Shown in pieces: positions 18,146 to 27,817 of a stretch of DNA of 64,000 nucleotides (position 1 is its first letter; every line of letters begins with the position of its first letter). The DNA is from Pelomonas cellulosilytica. GTDB taxonomy: Bacteria > Pseudomonadota > Gammaproteobacteria > Burkholderiales > Burkholderiaceae_C. Location: NCBI RefSeq assembly GCF_021353265.1, contig NZ_JAJTWU010000001.1:744001-808000 (forward strand). Direction: 5' to 3'. The translations under genes and the position numbers were made by a program. The notes beneath the pieces are model-generated. The model saw nothing but the letters and a program-made list of their open reading frames with translations, had not been told where the DNA came from and made no database searches.

Positions 18146-20149
18146 TCAGGGGGCCGTGGGCGGCAGGTGCCGGGCCAGGAAGGCCTCGACACGGTGGGCG
18201 AAATCGATGCGGTTGTCGAACTTCGTGAACCCGTGCGCCTCGCCCGGATAGGTGAGCCATTCCGGTGGATGGCCGGCCGCCACCAGCGCATCGCGCATGC
18301 GCTTGCCGTGGGTCAGCGGCACGCGCTGGTCTTCCTCGCCATAGGCCAGCAGTAGCGGCGCCTTCATGCGGGCGGCCAGCTTCACGGGCGAGTTGGCGGC
18401 CAGCATGGCGGCGTCCTGCTTCGCGTCGCCCACCAGCTCGGGAAGGGTCAGGCGCCGGGCGAGGCTGCCGTCGTCCGGCACCCACCAGGCGCCCTGTACC
18501 AGCAGCTCCAGGTCCGACACGGCCACCCAGGCGACGCCGCAGCGGTAGAGGTCGGGGTCCTTGGCCAGCCCCATAAGCGTCGCGTAGCCGCCGTAGCTGG
18601 CGCCCATGATGCAGGCCTTGTCGCTGGCCAGGCCTTGCTGCTGGGCCCAGCGCAGCGCGTCAGTCACGTCGTCCTGCATGGCCTGGCCCCACTGCTTGAA
18701 GCCGGCGCGGTAGTGCGCCTCGCCGTAGCCGGTGCTGCCGCGGAACTCCGGCTCGATGACGACATAGCCGCGAGACGCGAGGAACTGCGCCCAGCTGTTC
18801 CACTCCCACGCCACGCCGCGCATCCACGGCCCGCCATGCACAAGCACGACGGCCGGCAGCGGGCCCTTGGCGTTGTCGGGCCGCGTGACCCACACGGGCA
18901 GTTCGCGGCCGTCGCGGGCCTTGATCGTCTGCATGTCCAGCCCGGACATCTGCGCCGGCTCGACGGCCTCGCGGACGCGGCCCAGCGCCCGCCAGCGGTT
19001 CTCGCCTTCCGCGGGCTGGCCCTGGTAGAGCCAGAGCTTGCCGGGGTCGTGGTCGTTGTAAGACCGCACGACGGCGATCATGTCGGGCTGGCCGCAGCGC
19101 CGGCAGCCGATGCTGTTGAGCTTGCCGGGCAGCAGCTTGTCCACCTGGGCCTGGAACCTTTTCATGCGCTCGTCCAGCCAGACGGTCGCCTCGCTGTCGG
19201 CCGTCGTGCGCACACCCAGCACCACGCCGCCTTCCTGGATCAGCTGCCCGTTGAAGTCGAAGCCCGGGGCCCGCACCAGCGGCGGGTCGATCGGCGCCCC
19301 GGCTTGTGAGTCATAGCGTGTCAGCACACGGTAGGGGCTCTCCTTGGGCACGTGCGTGACGTACAGCGAGCCGTCGTCCGCCACGCCGACCGGCTGGAAC
19401 GGCTGCTCCAGTACCGGTGTGTCGAACAGCTGTACCCACCCGGTCTTGCCCGGCGGCAGCCAGTGGGCCTGCACGCGGTCCTTCTGCATCGTCAACGTGG
19501 CCCGCACGTCGCCGTGGTTGTCCACCACCCAATGGAAGCTGTTGCTGGGTGCGGCTGCGGTGTACGCGCGCGTCGAGCCGGTGCTGACGTTGAGCCAGAC
19601 AGGGCTCTCCACATAGGCGCCCTGTACCTGGCCCATTTCCGCGAGAAGGATCTGCTCGTTGGTCTCGCCCGCACGCGGGTCGGGGATCATCATCAGCCGG
19701 TGGTTCCAGCGCAGCGCGTCGGTGTTGCTGCCGTCCGTCGTTATGAAGTTGGACGTGCGCCGCACCAGCATGCGCATGCGGCTGCCGTCGGCGTTGACGG
19801 CGAACAGCCCCGGCGCCTGGCGATGGCTGCCGCTGGCCTCGCCCAGGTCGGTCAGGCTGAAGACGAGGCGGTCTTCATTGACCCAGCGGACGTTCACCAC
19901 GTCCGACGAGGTCGACTGCACGACGCGCGTGATCTGGTTGCCCGGCGCCAGGTCCAGCACGACGAGGCCCACACGCTTGGCGCCCTTGGCCGAAGTCAGC
20001 GCCAGCCGCTTGCCCGAGGGGGACAGCAGCGCCTCGCCGATGTCGGGATCGCTGAAAAAGGTTTCGGCCGGCGGCGGTGCGGCAGGTGCGCTGCTCGCTG
20101 CCAAAAGCAGGCTGGCCAGCATGGCGGCGCCATAACGACATGACTTCAT
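18146..20149 (-). CDS. Secreted S9 family peptidase (prolyl oligopeptidase type), copy 1
   Basis: A 667-residue paralogue of the next gene. It has a signal peptide ([17 protein letters not shown]), a propeller domain with repeated strands such as [18 protein letters not shown], and a catalytic domain with HGGPWMRG, the Ser nucleophile in GASYGGYA (~518), Asp in [10 protein letters not shown] and His in GEAHGF. The CRRCGQPDM cysteine pair is shared with copy 2. ATG 20149 has GAAGGAG five bases upstream, a good site. It leads the S9 cluster and is divergent from nadB. Likely function is oligopeptide hydrolysis after export; substrate preference is unknown. Confidence 0.92.
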   Translation of the reverse strand: MKSCRYGAAMLASLLLAASSAPAAPPPAETFFSDPDIGEALLSPSGKRLALTSAKGAKRVGLVVLDLAPGNQITRVVQSTSSDVVNVRWVNEDRLVFSLTDLGEASGSHRQAPGLFAVNADGSRMRMLVRRTSNFITTDGSNTDALRWNHRLMMIPDPRAGETNEQILLAEMGQVQGAYVESPVWLNVSTGSTRAYTAAAPSNSFHWVVDNHGDVRATLTMQKDRVQAHWLPPGKTGWVQLFDTPVLEQPFQPVGVADDGSLYVTHVPKESPYRVLTRYDSQAGAPIDPPLVRAPGFDFNGQLIQEGGVVLGVRTTADSEATVWLDERMKRFQAQVDKLLPGKLNSIGCRRCGQPDMIAVVRSYNDHDPGKLWLYQGQPAEGENRWRALGRVREAVEPAQMSGLDMQTIKARDGRELPVWVTRPDNAKGPLPAVVLVHGGPWMRGVAWEWNSWAQFLASRGYVVIEPEFRGSTGYGEAHYRAGFKQWGQAMQDDVTDALRWAQQQGLASDKACIMGASYGGYATLMGLAKDPDLYRCGVAWVAVSDLELLVQGAWWVPDDGSLARRLTLPELVGDAKQDAAMLAANSPVKLAARMKAPLLLAYGEEDQRVPLTHGKRMRDALVAAGHPPEWLTYPGEAHGFTKFDNRIDFAHRVEAFLARHLPPTAP

Positions 20150-20285
20150 GGTCTCCTTCGGCTGTTCTGCGACAGCGTTATCAACGCAGCGGAGGATAGT
20201 GGAGTCACGGGTTCTCGCCGTCAGCGGGCATGGGCAATCCTCACACCGCCTGCCGGTGGCGGCACGTGCGGGAGAATCCCCCGCC

Positions 20286-21914
20286 ATGACTGCAGCTTCC
20301 CCCGACGACGCGCCCGTCGTCATCATCGGCGCCGGCCTGGCCGGACTCACCGTGGCCCTGCACCTGGCCGACACCATCCCGGTCGTCGTGCTGGCCAAAC
20401 GAGAGTTGACCGAAGCGGCCACCGCGTGGGCGCAGGGCGGCATCGTCGGCGTGCTCGGCAGCGACGACTCCATCGACAGCCACGTGCGCGACACGCAGGA
20501 CGCCGGCGCCGGGCTGGTGGACGAGGCGACCGCGCGCTTCATAGCCGAGCGGAGCGCCGCGGCCGTCGGCTGGCTGGTGGAGCAGGGTGTGCCCTTCACA
20601 CCCGACGACAGCGGGCCGATGGGGCTGCACCTGACGCGCGAGGGCGGCCACGCGGTGCGGCGCATCGCGCACGCGGCCGATGCCACCGGCAAGGCCATCC
20701 ACGACCAGTTGCTGGCCGAGGCGCGCCGGCATCCCGCCATCCGGCTGCTGGAGCGCTGGATGGCGGTGGACCTCATCACGTCGCGCCACGTGCAGCGCGA
20801 GGACGTCGACAAGGGCGTGCCGCGCGTCTACGGCGTCTATGCGCTGGACATCGACGCGCAGCGCGTCGAGACGCTGGCCGCGCGCGCCGTCGTGCTTGCC
20901 ACCGGCGGCGCCGGCAAGGTCTACCGCTACACGACCAACCCCGACACCTCCACCGGCGACGGCATCGCGATGGCCTGGCGCGCGGGCTGCCGTGTGGCCA
21001 ACATGGAGTTCATCCAGTTCCACCCGACCTGCCTGTACGTGCCCAACGCGAAGCCGCAGGACCGCGGCTTCCTCATCACTGAGGCGCTGCGCGGGGAGGG
21101 CGGTCATCTGAAATTGCCCGACGGCACGCGCTTCATGGCCGCTCACGACGAGCGCATGGAGCTGGCGCCGCGCGACATCGTCGCCCGCGCCATCGACTTC
21201 GAGATGAAGAAGCACGGCCTTGACCATGTGTGGCTGGACGCGACGCACCTGGGCGAGGCCTTCCTCATCGAGCATTTCCCGACCATCCATGCCCGCTGCC
21301 TGAAGTTGGGCATCGACATCGCGCGTCAGCCCATCCCCGTCGTGCCCGCTGTGCACTTCACCTGTGGCGGCGCGGTGACGGACCTGCGCGGCCGCTGCGA
21401 CCTACCGGGCCTCTACGCGGTCGGCGAGACCGGCTACACCGGACTGCATGGCGCCAACCGGCTAGCCAGCAATTCGCTGCTGGAATGCGTCGTGCTGGGA
21501 CAGACCTGCGCGGCCGACATCCTGGAGCAGCCGCCGCTCGACCCTGCTCCGCTGCCGGCCTGGGACGAAAGCCAGGTCGAGAACGCCGACGAGCAGGTCG
21601 TCATCGCCCACAACTGGGACGAGCTGCGACTCTTGATGTGGAACTACGTTGGCATCGTCCGCACCACCAAGCGGCTGGAGCGTGCGCTGCACCGCATCAA
21701 GCTGCTGCGCGGCGAGATTGACGACTACTACGGGTCTTTCCGCGTCACGCGCGACCTGCTGGAACTGCGCAACCTCGTCGAATGCGCCGAGCTGATCGTG
21801 CACTCCGCACTGATGCGCCACGAAAGCCGTGGCCTGCATTACAGCCGCGATTACCCGCAGACGCTGCCGGTCAGCTTCCCGACCGTGCTGATCAGCAAGA
21901 AGCGTCGGCGCTGA
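20286..21914 (+). CDS. nadB: L-aspartate oxidase
   Basis: NadB, 542 residues, an FAD enzyme of the succinate dehydrogenase/fumarate reductase family. It oxidises L-aspartate to iminoaspartate, which NadA condenses with dihydroxyacetone phosphate to quinolinate, the first steps of de novo NAD synthesis. Visible are the dinucleotide fold [31 protein letters not shown]-like [18 protein letters not shown], the [11 protein letters not shown] segment, and [19 protein letters not shown] chose ATG 20286 (GGGAG upstream), 46 codons inside the longest frame. nadA is 0.8 kb away on the opposite strand. Confidence 0.95.
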   Translation: MTAASPDDAPVVIIGAGLAGLTVALHLADTIPVVVLAKRELTEAATAWAQGGIVGVLGSDDSIDSHVRDTQDAGAGLVDEATARFIAERSAAAVGWLVEQGVPFTPDDSGPMGLHLTREGGHAVRRIAHAADATGKAIHDQLLAEARRHPAIRLLERWMAVDLITSRHVQREDVDKGVPRVYGVYALDIDAQRVETLAARAVVLATGGAGKVYRYTTNPDTSTGDGIAMAWRAGCRVANMEFIQFHPTCLYVPNAKPQDRGFLITEALRGEGGHLKLPDGTRFMAAHDERMELAPRDIVARAIDFEMKKHGLDHVWLDATHLGEAFLIEHFPTIHARCLKLGIDIARQPIPVVPAVHFTCGGAVTDLRGRCDLPGLYAVGETGYTGLHGANRLASNSLLECVVLGQTCAADILEQPPLDPAPLPAWDESQVENADEQVVIAHNWDELRLLMWNYVGIVRTTKRLERALHRIKLLRGEIDDYYGSFRVTRDLLELRNLVECAELIVHSALMRHESRGLHYSRDYPQTLPVSFPTVLISKKRRR

Positions 21915-21964
21915 AGGGCGGCACGGCATTTGCCGTACAGCGGCTCCCTTCACAAGGAGCTGTC

Positions 21965-22054
21965 ATGACTGCTGCACTTATTCCCGCCTGGATCATCGGC
22001 GCGCCTCTCGTGGCCGCCATCGTCGACCTGCTGCGCACGCCACGCCCGCGCTGA
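21965..22054 (+). CDS. Possible 29-residue membrane peptide
   Basis: ATG 21965 is preceded by AAGGAGCTGTC, a strong ribosome binding site at ideal spacing. The 29 codons encode a short hydrophobic stretch, LIPAWIIGAPLVAAIVDLL, with a positive tail RTPRPR, the shape of a single-pass small membrane protein. Upstream at 21923-21936 lies a palindrome, ACGGCA-TT-TGCCGT, which may stop or control transcription after nadB. I do not recognise a family. The case rests on the ribosome binding site and the amphipathic layout, so confidence is moderate. Confidence 0.45.
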   Translation: MTAALIPAWIIGAPLVAAIVDLLRTPRPR

Positions 22055-22091
22055 CCGCAGGGTGCCGGACGCGACCGCCCCGCGGGGCCGG

Positions 22092-22305
22092 CTATTCCGC
22101 TTCGCCTGGCTTGTTTCGGCGGCCGGCCGCGCCCCGGCGCGGGACTGGCAGCCGGCTTGATGCCGCGCCGCGCCAGCGCGTCGCGCTGGCCCAGCGCAGC
22201 TCCTGCGGTCAGCCGCTCGATCTGGGCCCACAACGCCGGGTCCAGCCGCAGCGCGAAGGCTTTCTGGTCTGGGCTGGCCGTGGCCCTTTCAGGCGTACAG
22301 GGTGC
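22092..22305 (-). pseudogene. Remnant of an Arc-type ribbon-helix-helix gene
   Basis: On the minus strand the frame reads DQKAFALRLDPALWAQIERLTAG, which matches the start of small Arc/MetJ-type proteins common in this group, then jumps to RDALARRGIKP. The segment usually holding the second helix (typically SVNAQIEFLL) is missing. Further on, GRGRPPK is followed by an out-of-frame KPGEAE-stop that one deleted base would restore. No start codon is found upstream in frame. Three lesions (lost start, internal deletion, frameshift) suggest a dead gene. The comparison is with remembered family sequences, not an alignment. Confidence 0.5.
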
Positions 22306-22348
22306 CGGCGTTGACCGTCGGCTGCGCGGGGCGCGGGCCGTGAGCGGG

Positions 22349-22639
22349 CTACTTCCGCGACCGCAACGCCGTGCGCGCCTGCACGAAGTTGAACGCGTAG
22401 CCCACCGCCTCGCCGATGGCGTGGTCGATCTCATGGCGCTCGTGTTCCGTGAGATAGAAGCTGAAGTCCACCTCGTGGCGGATGTAGCGCGGCGGCAGGC
22501 GGTTCAGCGCGACGCAGGCCACGTCGCACAGCAGGTCGTTGCTGGCGGCGATGTCGGGATAGTCCTTGGCGGCGTCCAGCACCGCGGCGAAGACTTCGCG
22601 CTCGTGGTGGTTGTACAAGGAGCTGAAGTCGGCGGTCAT
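22349..22639 (-). CDS. ComFB domain protein
   Basis: A 96-residue stand-alone ComFB (late competence development protein) domain. The family pattern is clear: YNHHEREVFAAVLD near the start, DLLCDVACVALNRLPPRYIRHEVDFSFYL in the middle with its conserved Cys and ALNRLPPRY core. ComFB domains in cyanobacteria have been shown to bind c-di-GMP, so this could be a small c-di-GMP receptor; in Bacillus the role is unclear. The ATG has GAGGAG eight bases upstream. It is 43 bases downstream of nadA on the same strand and may share its transcript. Confidence 0.8.
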   Translation of the reverse strand: MTADFSSLYNHHEREVFAAVLDAAKDYPDIAASNDLLCDVACVALNRLPPRYIRHEVDFSFYLTEHERHEIDHAIGEAVGYAFNFVQARTALRSRK

Positions 22640-22682
22640 GGCGGGACTCCTCGGGAAAAGGTCGTCGGGTGGAGGGCGCCGC

Positions 22683-23783
22683 TCAGGCGGCGCCGATGCC
22701 TGGGGTCATGCCGCTGGCCGCGGCCTTGCGGGCGGCGGCGAAGTCCAGCATGCGGTTGATGCAGCGCTGCGCCTTCGCGCGCACGGGTTCGTCGACATGG
22801 ATTTCGGGCTGACCGGATTCGAGGCAGTCCACGAGGTTGGCCAGGCCGTTCATCGCCATCCACGGGCAGTGAGCGCAGCTCTTGCACGTGGCGCTGTTGC
22901 CGGCGGTGGGCGCCTCGATGAGTGTCTTGCCAGGCGCAAGCTGGCGCATGCGGTGCAGGATGCCGTTGTCGGTGGCGACGATGTAGGCCGGCGCCGAACC
23001 CTCGACGACGGCCTTGATGAGCGCCGACGTGGAGCCGACGACGTCGGCCTGCTCGACGACGCGCTTCGGCGACTCCGGATGCACCAGTACGAGGGCACCG
23101 GGATGCTGCTCGCGCAGCAGTTCAAGCTCCAGCCCCTTGAACTCGTCGTGCACGATGCAGGCGCCGTTCCACATCAGCATGTCGGCGCCGGTCTGCTCCT
23201 GGATGTAGCGGCCCAGGTGTCGGTCGGGCGCCCAGAGGATCTTCTGGCCCTTGGCGTGCAGGTCGGCCACGATCTCCAGCGCGCAGGAGCTCGTGACCAT
23301 CCAGTCGGCGCGCGCCTTCACGGCGGCGCTCGTGTTGGCGTAGACAACGACCTGCCGGTCCGGATGGGCATCGCAGAAGCGCGCGAAGTCGTCGGCTGGG
23401 CAGCCGAGGTCCAGCGAGCAGGTGGCGTCCAGGTCGGGCATCAGTACGCGCTTCTCGGGGCTGAGGATCTTGGCCGTCTCGCCCATGAAGCGCACGCCGG
23501 CGACGACCAGCGTCTGCGCGGCATGGTCACGGCCGAAGCGCGCCATCTCCAGCGAGTCGGACACGATGCCGCCCGTCTCCAGCGCCAGGTCCTGCAGCGC
23601 GCCGTCCACGTAGTAGTGGGCCACGAGCACGGCGTTGTGCCTGAGCAGCAGCGCCTTGGCACGCTCGGTCAGTGCGGTGCGCTCGGGCGGCGTCAGCGGC
23701 GCAGGCACCTTGGCCCAGGCGTGAGCGGTGGAGCAGGCGCCGGCGGCATCCTGGCGGGTGTAGTCGAAGAGGGTCTGGGACAT
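22683..23783 (-). CDS. nadA: Quinolinate synthase A
   Basis: NadA, 366 residues, the [4Fe-4S] enzyme that makes quinolinate from iminoaspartate and dihydroxyacetone phosphate. The three cluster cysteines are in the expected places: [18 protein letters not shown], and the [10 protein letters not shown] motif near the C terminus. [16 protein letters not shown] and [14 protein letters not shown] are typical of the long (E. coli type) class. Start ATG 23783. It supplies the partner step to nadB; nadC is not in this window. The ComFB gene follows on the same strand. Confidence 0.95.
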   Translation of the reverse strand: MSQTLFDYTRQDAAGACSTAHAWAKVPAPLTPPERTALTERAKALLLRHNAVLVAHYYVDGALQDLALETGGIVSDSLEMARFGRDHAAQTLVVAGVRFMGETAKILSPEKRVLMPDLDATCSLDLGCPADDFARFCDAHPDRQVVVYANTSAAVKARADWMVTSSCALEIVADLHAKGQKILWAPDRHLGRYIQEQTGADMLMWNGACIVHDEFKGLELELLREQHPGALVLVHPESPKRVVEQADVVGSTSALIKAVVEGSAPAYIVATDNGILHRMRQLAPGKTLIEAPTAGNSATCKSCAHCPWMAMNGLANLVDCLESGQPEIHVDEPVRAKAQRCINRMLDFAAARKAAASGMTPGIGAA

Positions 23784-23857
23784 CGTGTGGAGCGACCGGC
23801 GGGCGATCGGAACCGGCTTCAGTCCTCAAGTGTCGCGCAGACCCGGAGTCACCGCGT

Positions 23858-24796
23858 TCAGGGCAGGCGAATCCAGTCGTTCTCGTCGACGCGCACCGTA
23901 TTCGTCGGCCCACCTTCCCAGCGGTAGACGACGGTCAGCGTCTTGCGCTGGCCGGGCGAAGGGTCGACACCGACGAGGTTGTTGCTGACCTCGGCCTCCA
24001 GGCGGCCGCCGCGCATCGCGGCGCGCAGCGCCTGCGTCACGTCGACGTTGCGGCCGCGGTTGCCGTAGACGGCGCTCTCGATGACCAGCCGCCCGCCCGG
24101 GCGCTGGGGGCCGTGGTCGCCCCTGCCCCAGTCGCCGCGGCCCCAGCCGATGAACTGGTTGCCGTCGACGATGCTGTATTCGCGGTAATCGAAGCTGCGC
24201 TGCTGGCCGGCGCGGTCGCGCGCGACGATTCGCAGCGTTTTGGTCTGGCCCGGGTCCGGGTCCAGTCCGCCAAAGGTGTCGTTGCCGAGGCGGAAGCGCA
24301 CGTCCCGGCGCGCGAGGTCGCGCAAGCGGTCGGTCACGTCCACCTCGCGACGGCCGGTGCCGTAGGTGGCGTAGAGGATGGTGAAGTCGCCTCCGTCCCG
24401 CCCGTCATCGCGGCGGTCGTCGCCGCCATGCCAGCCGCGCGAGCCGCCGTCGCCCCAGTTGCCGCCACCCCAGCCGATGAACTGGGCGCCGTCGATCCAT
24501 TCGTATTCGCGGTACTCGAACGTACGTTCGTGGCCGGCGCGGTCGCGGGCGAAGATGCGCAGCGTCTTCGTGCGGCCCGGGTCGGGGTCGACGCCGAACA
24601 GCTCGTTCTCCAGCTTGAAGCGCCGATCGCGCCGCGCCAGCTCCCGCAGCCGGCCCGTTACGTCCACATGGTTGCGTTCGGTGCCGTAGCGGGCATGCAG
24701 GATGACGAAGTCGCCATCGTCGTCGGCACGCGCCGTGGCAGCCAGGCTGGCGATCAGGCTGCCGCCCAGGGCGAGGAGCAGGGGGCGTCGTTGCAT
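23858..24796 (-). CDS. Secreted protein with three DUF3395-like repeats
   Basis: A 312-residue exported protein. After a signal peptide (LLLALGGSLIASLAATARADD) come three copies of a ~85-residue unit starting at ~28, ~135 and ~235. Each has the order [VF]xIxxAxYG, DVTxxLR, VDPDPGxxKTLxI and a YREY or YRWEG ending. The pattern matches DUF3395, best known from the C terminus of eukaryotic DNAJC11. Copies 1 and 2 are joined by a Gly/Asp/Arg-rich linker (GGGNWGDGGSRGWHGGDDRR). Start ATG 24796. Role is unknown; the repeats may bind a ligand or the cell surface. It stands alone after nadA. Confidence 0.75.
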   Translation of the reverse strand: MQRRPLLLALGGSLIASLAATARADDDGDFVILHARYGTERNHVDVTGRLRELARRDRRFKLENELFGVDPDPGRTKTLRIFARDRAGHERTFEYREYEWIDGAQFIGWGGGNWGDGGSRGWHGGDDRRDDGRDGGDFTILYATYGTGRREVDVTDRLRDLARRDVRFRLGNDTFGGLDPDPGQTKTLRIVARDRAGQQRSFDYREYSIVDGNQFIGWGRGDWGRGDHGPQRPGGRLVIESAVYGNRGRNVDVTQALRAAMRGGRLEAEVSNNLVGVDPSPGQRKTLTVVYRWEGGPTNTVRVDENDWIRLP

Positions 24797-24952
24797 AGGT
24801 TTTGTCCTTGTTGTTTGTTGATGTTGGGCGGCTGCGCTCATCGTCGCATGCGCTCCTGCACAACGCCATCGGTGGCCGCCGGGCGGACGCGGTGCCTGCA
24901 TTCGCCGTAAACGTTGGTAACTACCCCAGTGGCAGGCTCCCGGCCTCGGACG

Positions 24953-25762
24953 TCAGGCGCTCTCAAAGAACCGGCTGGGCGGCATGCCCACCGTCCGCGT
25001 GACCATGGCCGTGAATGCGCTGGCGCTGGCATAGCCGAGTTCGCTGGCGATGACGCTCATCGGCCGCCCGCGCGCGGCCAGCGTCAGCGCGTGCGCCAGG
25101 AGCAACTGCGAGCGCCATTGCGCGAAGCTGGTGCTCAGTTGCTCGCGGAACAGCCGGCTCAGCGTGCGCGGGCTGTAGCCCGCCTCCAGCGCCCAGTCCT
25201 CCAGGCCGGCGTGGCGGCCCGGCTCTCGCAACATGGCTTCGCACAGCCGGCGCAGCCGCGCATCGGCGGGCAGCGCCACGCCGAGGGCCAGCGGGCGGGC
25301 CCGCTGCAGTTCCAGGATCACCAGTTGCTCGATGCTGCGCCGCCGCCTCTCTTCGGCGGCCGCGGGCGCCGGCTCGGGGTCGGGCAGCGTCGGCAGGGCC
25401 AGCAGCAGCTCGCGCAGCAGCGGCGACACCTCCAGCACCCGACCCGTCTGCCAGGTTGCGCCGGTCAACAGCGAGCCATGCAGGTACACCGTACGTAGGT
25501 CGCAATGCTCGATGGCCGTGACAGCATGGACGAGACCCTGCGGAATCCAGACCGCGCGCTGCGGCGGCACGATGTAGGTCGAGGCCTCGGTGTTCACGCG
25601 CACGGCCCCGGAGACGGAGAACACGAGCTGCGCCCAGTCGTGGCGGTGCGGCTGGATGTCGGCGCGGTGCTCCAGCTGCCGGCTCTTGGCCCGCAGCGGC
25701 CGCTCGTCCGTGGGCGTGAAGCCGCCGGGCGAAAGGATGGGCGCGTGGGTCGCTGGCGGCAT
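24953..25762 (-). CDS. AraC family transcriptional regulator
   Basis: A 269-residue regulator with an N-terminal cupin domain (~20-110; IQPHRHDWAQLVFSVSGAV, VPPQRAVWIPQGLVHAV) and a C-terminal double helix-turn-helix (~165-265; SPRTLSRLFREQLSTSFAQW and IASELGYASASAFTAMVTRT). This arrangement resembles NimR-type regulators that control a divergent MFS exporter. It is divergent from the MFS gene at 25833, 70 bases apart, so it very likely regulates that gene and itself. I chose ATG 25762 because upstream codons overlap the divergent gene. The inducer is unknown. Confidence 0.88.
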   Translation of the reverse strand: MPPATHAPILSPGGFTPTDERPLRAKSRQLEHRADIQPHRHDWAQLVFSVSGAVRVNTEASTYIVPPQRAVWIPQGLVHAVTAIEHCDLRTVYLHGSLLTGATWQTGRVLEVSPLLRELLLALPTLPDPEPAPAAAEERRRRSIEQLVILELQRARPLALGVALPADARLRRLCEAMLREPGRHAGLEDWALEAGYSPRTLSRLFREQLSTSFAQWRSQLLLAHALTLAARGRPMSVIASELGYASASAFTAMVTRTVGMPPSRFFESA

Positions 25763-25832
25763 GGCTGATTTTCGACAGAAATTGACGAACCATCGTAACT
25801 GCGCCGCTGCGCCGCTTTCTACAGTGCGGAAC

Positions 25833-27086
25833 ATGAACGTTTCCCTCGCTTCCACGCTCGATGCCGGCCAGCAGCGCCGGCGCGACGTCACGACGATCTC
25901 CACCATCGGCATCGCCCACGGCAGCTCGCACTTCTTCCACATGCTGCTGCCGCCGCTGTTCCCGGCCTTCATTCAGGCTTTCGGGCTGAGCTATTCGGAG
26001 CTGGGCCTGCTGGTGACGACCTTCTTCGTCATTTCCGGTGCCGGCCAGGCGCTGTCGGGCTTCGTCGTCGACCGCATCGGTGCGCGGCCGGTGCTGTTCG
26101 CCGCGATGGCGAGCTTCTTCCTGGCCTCGGTGGCGGCTGGGCTGGCGCAGGGCTTCGGCGGGCTGATGCTGGCCGCGGCGCTGGCGGGCTGCGGCAACGC
26201 ACCCTTCCACCCCGCGGACTTCACGATCCTGAACAAGCGCGTCTCGCAGCCGCGGCTGGGCCACGCGTTCTCCGTGCATGGCATCAGCGGCAACCTGGGC
26301 TGGGCACTGGCGCCGGTCTTTTCCATCGGCATCGCCGAGGCGACCGGCAACTGGCGGCTGGCCTACCTGGGCACGGCGCTCGTGGCGCTGGCCGTGTTGG
26401 CGCTGTTGTTCTGGCAGCGCGACGCCATCGACGACCGCCAGGGTTCGTGGGGCCACGCCAAGCCGGCCGCGGGCGCTCCGCAGGAGCATCCGATGGCCTT
26501 CCTGAAGCTGCCGTCGGTGTGGCTGTGCTTCTCATTCTTCTTCTGGAGCACCGCAGCGCTCTCCGCCATCCAGAGCTTTGCCAGCCCGGCGCTGCACCAG
26601 ATCTACGGGCTGCCGCTGACGCTGACGGCCTATGTGGTGACCGGCTACATGCTGGCCGGCGCGGCCGGCATGGTGTGCGGCGGCTTCCTCGTCGCGCGCG
26701 CCGAAAAGCTGGAGCGCACCATCGCGCTCGCCCTGGCGCTGGCCGCCGGCCTGCTGCTGCTGACGGCCAGCGGCTGGCTGCCGGGCGGCCTGGCGGCGAC
26801 CATCGCTGCGCTGGCCGGCTTCGGCACGGGCCTGGCCGGGCCGTCGCGCGACATGCTCATCAAGCGCGCTGCGCCGCCCGGCGCGACGGGCCGCGTCTAC
26901 GGCACTGTGTACTCGGGACTGGACATCGGCTTTGCCATTGCCGCGCCGGTGTTCGGCGCCATCCTGGACCACGGTCTGCCGCGCGGCGTGTTTGCCGGCT
27001 CGGCGCTGGCACTGCTGCTGGGCATCGGGTCCGCAGGGCTGGTGGGCCTGGGCGTGGCCCGGCGCCGCGTCGCAGCTGCCGCCTGA
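25833..27086 (+). CDS. MFS transporter, divergent to AraC regulator
   Basis: A 417-residue major facilitator with twelve predicted helices. Helix 2-3 loop motif is DRIGARPVLF, the usual MFS motif A. The N terminus (ISTIGIAHGSSHFFHMLLPPLFPAF) resembles the fosmidomycin-resistance/YfnC-type branch with its conserved GHxxxH-like HGSSHFFH. Substrate is not known; an exporter is likely from branch and regulator context. Start ATG 25833. The LysE-family gene follows 20 bases after its stop and the AI-2E-family gene after that, so these may form a transporter operon. Confidence 0.85.
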   Translation: MNVSLASTLDAGQQRRRDVTTISTIGIAHGSSHFFHMLLPPLFPAFIQAFGLSYSELGLLVTTFFVISGAGQALSGFVVDRIGARPVLFAAMASFFLASVAAGLAQGFGGLMLAAALAGCGNAPFHPADFTILNKRVSQPRLGHAFSVHGISGNLGWALAPVFSIGIAEATGNWRLAYLGTALVALAVLALLFWQRDAIDDRQGSWGHAKPAAGAPQEHPMAFLKLPSVWLCFSFFFWSTAALSAIQSFASPALHQIYGLPLTLTAYVVTGYMLAGAAGMVCGGFLVARAEKLERTIALALALAAGLLLLTASGWLPGGLAATIAALAGFGTGLAGPSRDMLIKRAAPPGATGRVYGTVYSGLDIGFAIAAPVFGAILDHGLPRGVFAGSALALLLGIGSAGLVGLGVARRRVAAAA

Positions 27087-27106
27087 CCGCCGCCTGACCG
27101 CCTGCC

Positions 27107-27745
27107 ATGCCGTCCGCGACGCATTGGCTGCTGTTCGCCGGCTCGGCGCTGCTGATGGCGGTTACGCCGGGGCCGAACATGATTTACCTGATCTCGCGGG
27201 CGCTGTGCCAGGGGCGCAAGGCAGGCGTCTTGTCGTGGCTGGGCGTCGTGCTGGGTTTCGGCCTGCACATGGTCTGCGCCGCGCTGGGCCTGACGGCGCT
27301 ATTCCTGGCCGTGCCGCTGGGCTACGAGGTGTTGAAGTTCGCTGGCGGGCTGTACCTGCTCTGGCTGGCTTGGCAAGCGTTGCGGCCGGGTGCACGGTCA
27401 CCCTTCGAGCCGCGGCCGATGGCGATGGAGCGGCCGGCGCGGCTCTTCGCGATGGGCTTGCTGACCAGCGTGCTCAACCCCAAGGTGGCGATGTTCTATC
27501 TGTCGGTGCTGCCGCAGTTCGTCGTGGCAAAGGACGGGGCCGTGCTGGCCCAGAGCCTGATGCTTGGCGCCACGCAGGTGGGCATCGGGGCGTCGGTCAA
27601 TCTGGCGGTGACCTTGTTCGCCGCCGGCATGGTGCGCTGGTTTGCACGCCACCGGGTCTGGCTGGCGGTGCAGCGCCATCTGATGGGCGTGGTGCTGGGC
27701 GCGCTGGCCATCCGATTGATCAGCCAGCAGCGCTCCGCGGCCTGA
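27107..27745 (+). CDS. LysE/RhtB family amino-acid exporter
   Basis: A 212-residue inner-membrane protein with about six helices. The LysE/RhtB signature is clear at the N terminus: LMAVTPGPNMIYLISRALCQGRKAGV, plus GGLYLLWLAWQAL and FAMGLLTSVLNPKVAMFYLSVLPQF. Family members export amino acids such as threonine, homoserine, cysteine or leucine; the substrate here cannot be told. It begins 20 bases after the MFS gene stop and is probably co-transcribed with it. Start ATG 27107. Confidence 0.9.
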   Translation: MPSATHWLLFAGSALLMAVTPGPNMIYLISRALCQGRKAGVLSWLGVVLGFGLHMVCAALGLTALFLAVPLGYEVLKFAGGLYLLWLAWQALRPGARSPFEPRPMAMERPARLFAMGLLTSVLNPKVAMFYLSVLPQFVVAKDGAVLAQSLMLGATQVGIGASVNLAVTLFAAGMVRWFARHRVWLAVQRHLMGVVLGALAIRLISQQRSAA

Positions 27746-27817
27746 TCACCGGCCCGGGTGCGATGGCGGCCCTACCATGCATGGCACTGCCATCCTTGGG
27801 CCGCGCTGCCGCACCGC

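Noticed and set aside
16758-18251. 497-codon open frame on the plus strand
   Set aside because: It mirrors the S9 peptidase gene; its His/Gln/Ala/Val-rich composition without motifs is typical of antisense frames in GC-rich DNA.
18105-18485. N-terminal extension of the S9 peptidase frame (127 extra codons)
   Set aside because: It is Arg/Gly/Pro-rich and lies antisense-free but out of frame over the 3' end of the next S9 gene; the signal peptide starts after a TTG with a good ribosome binding site.
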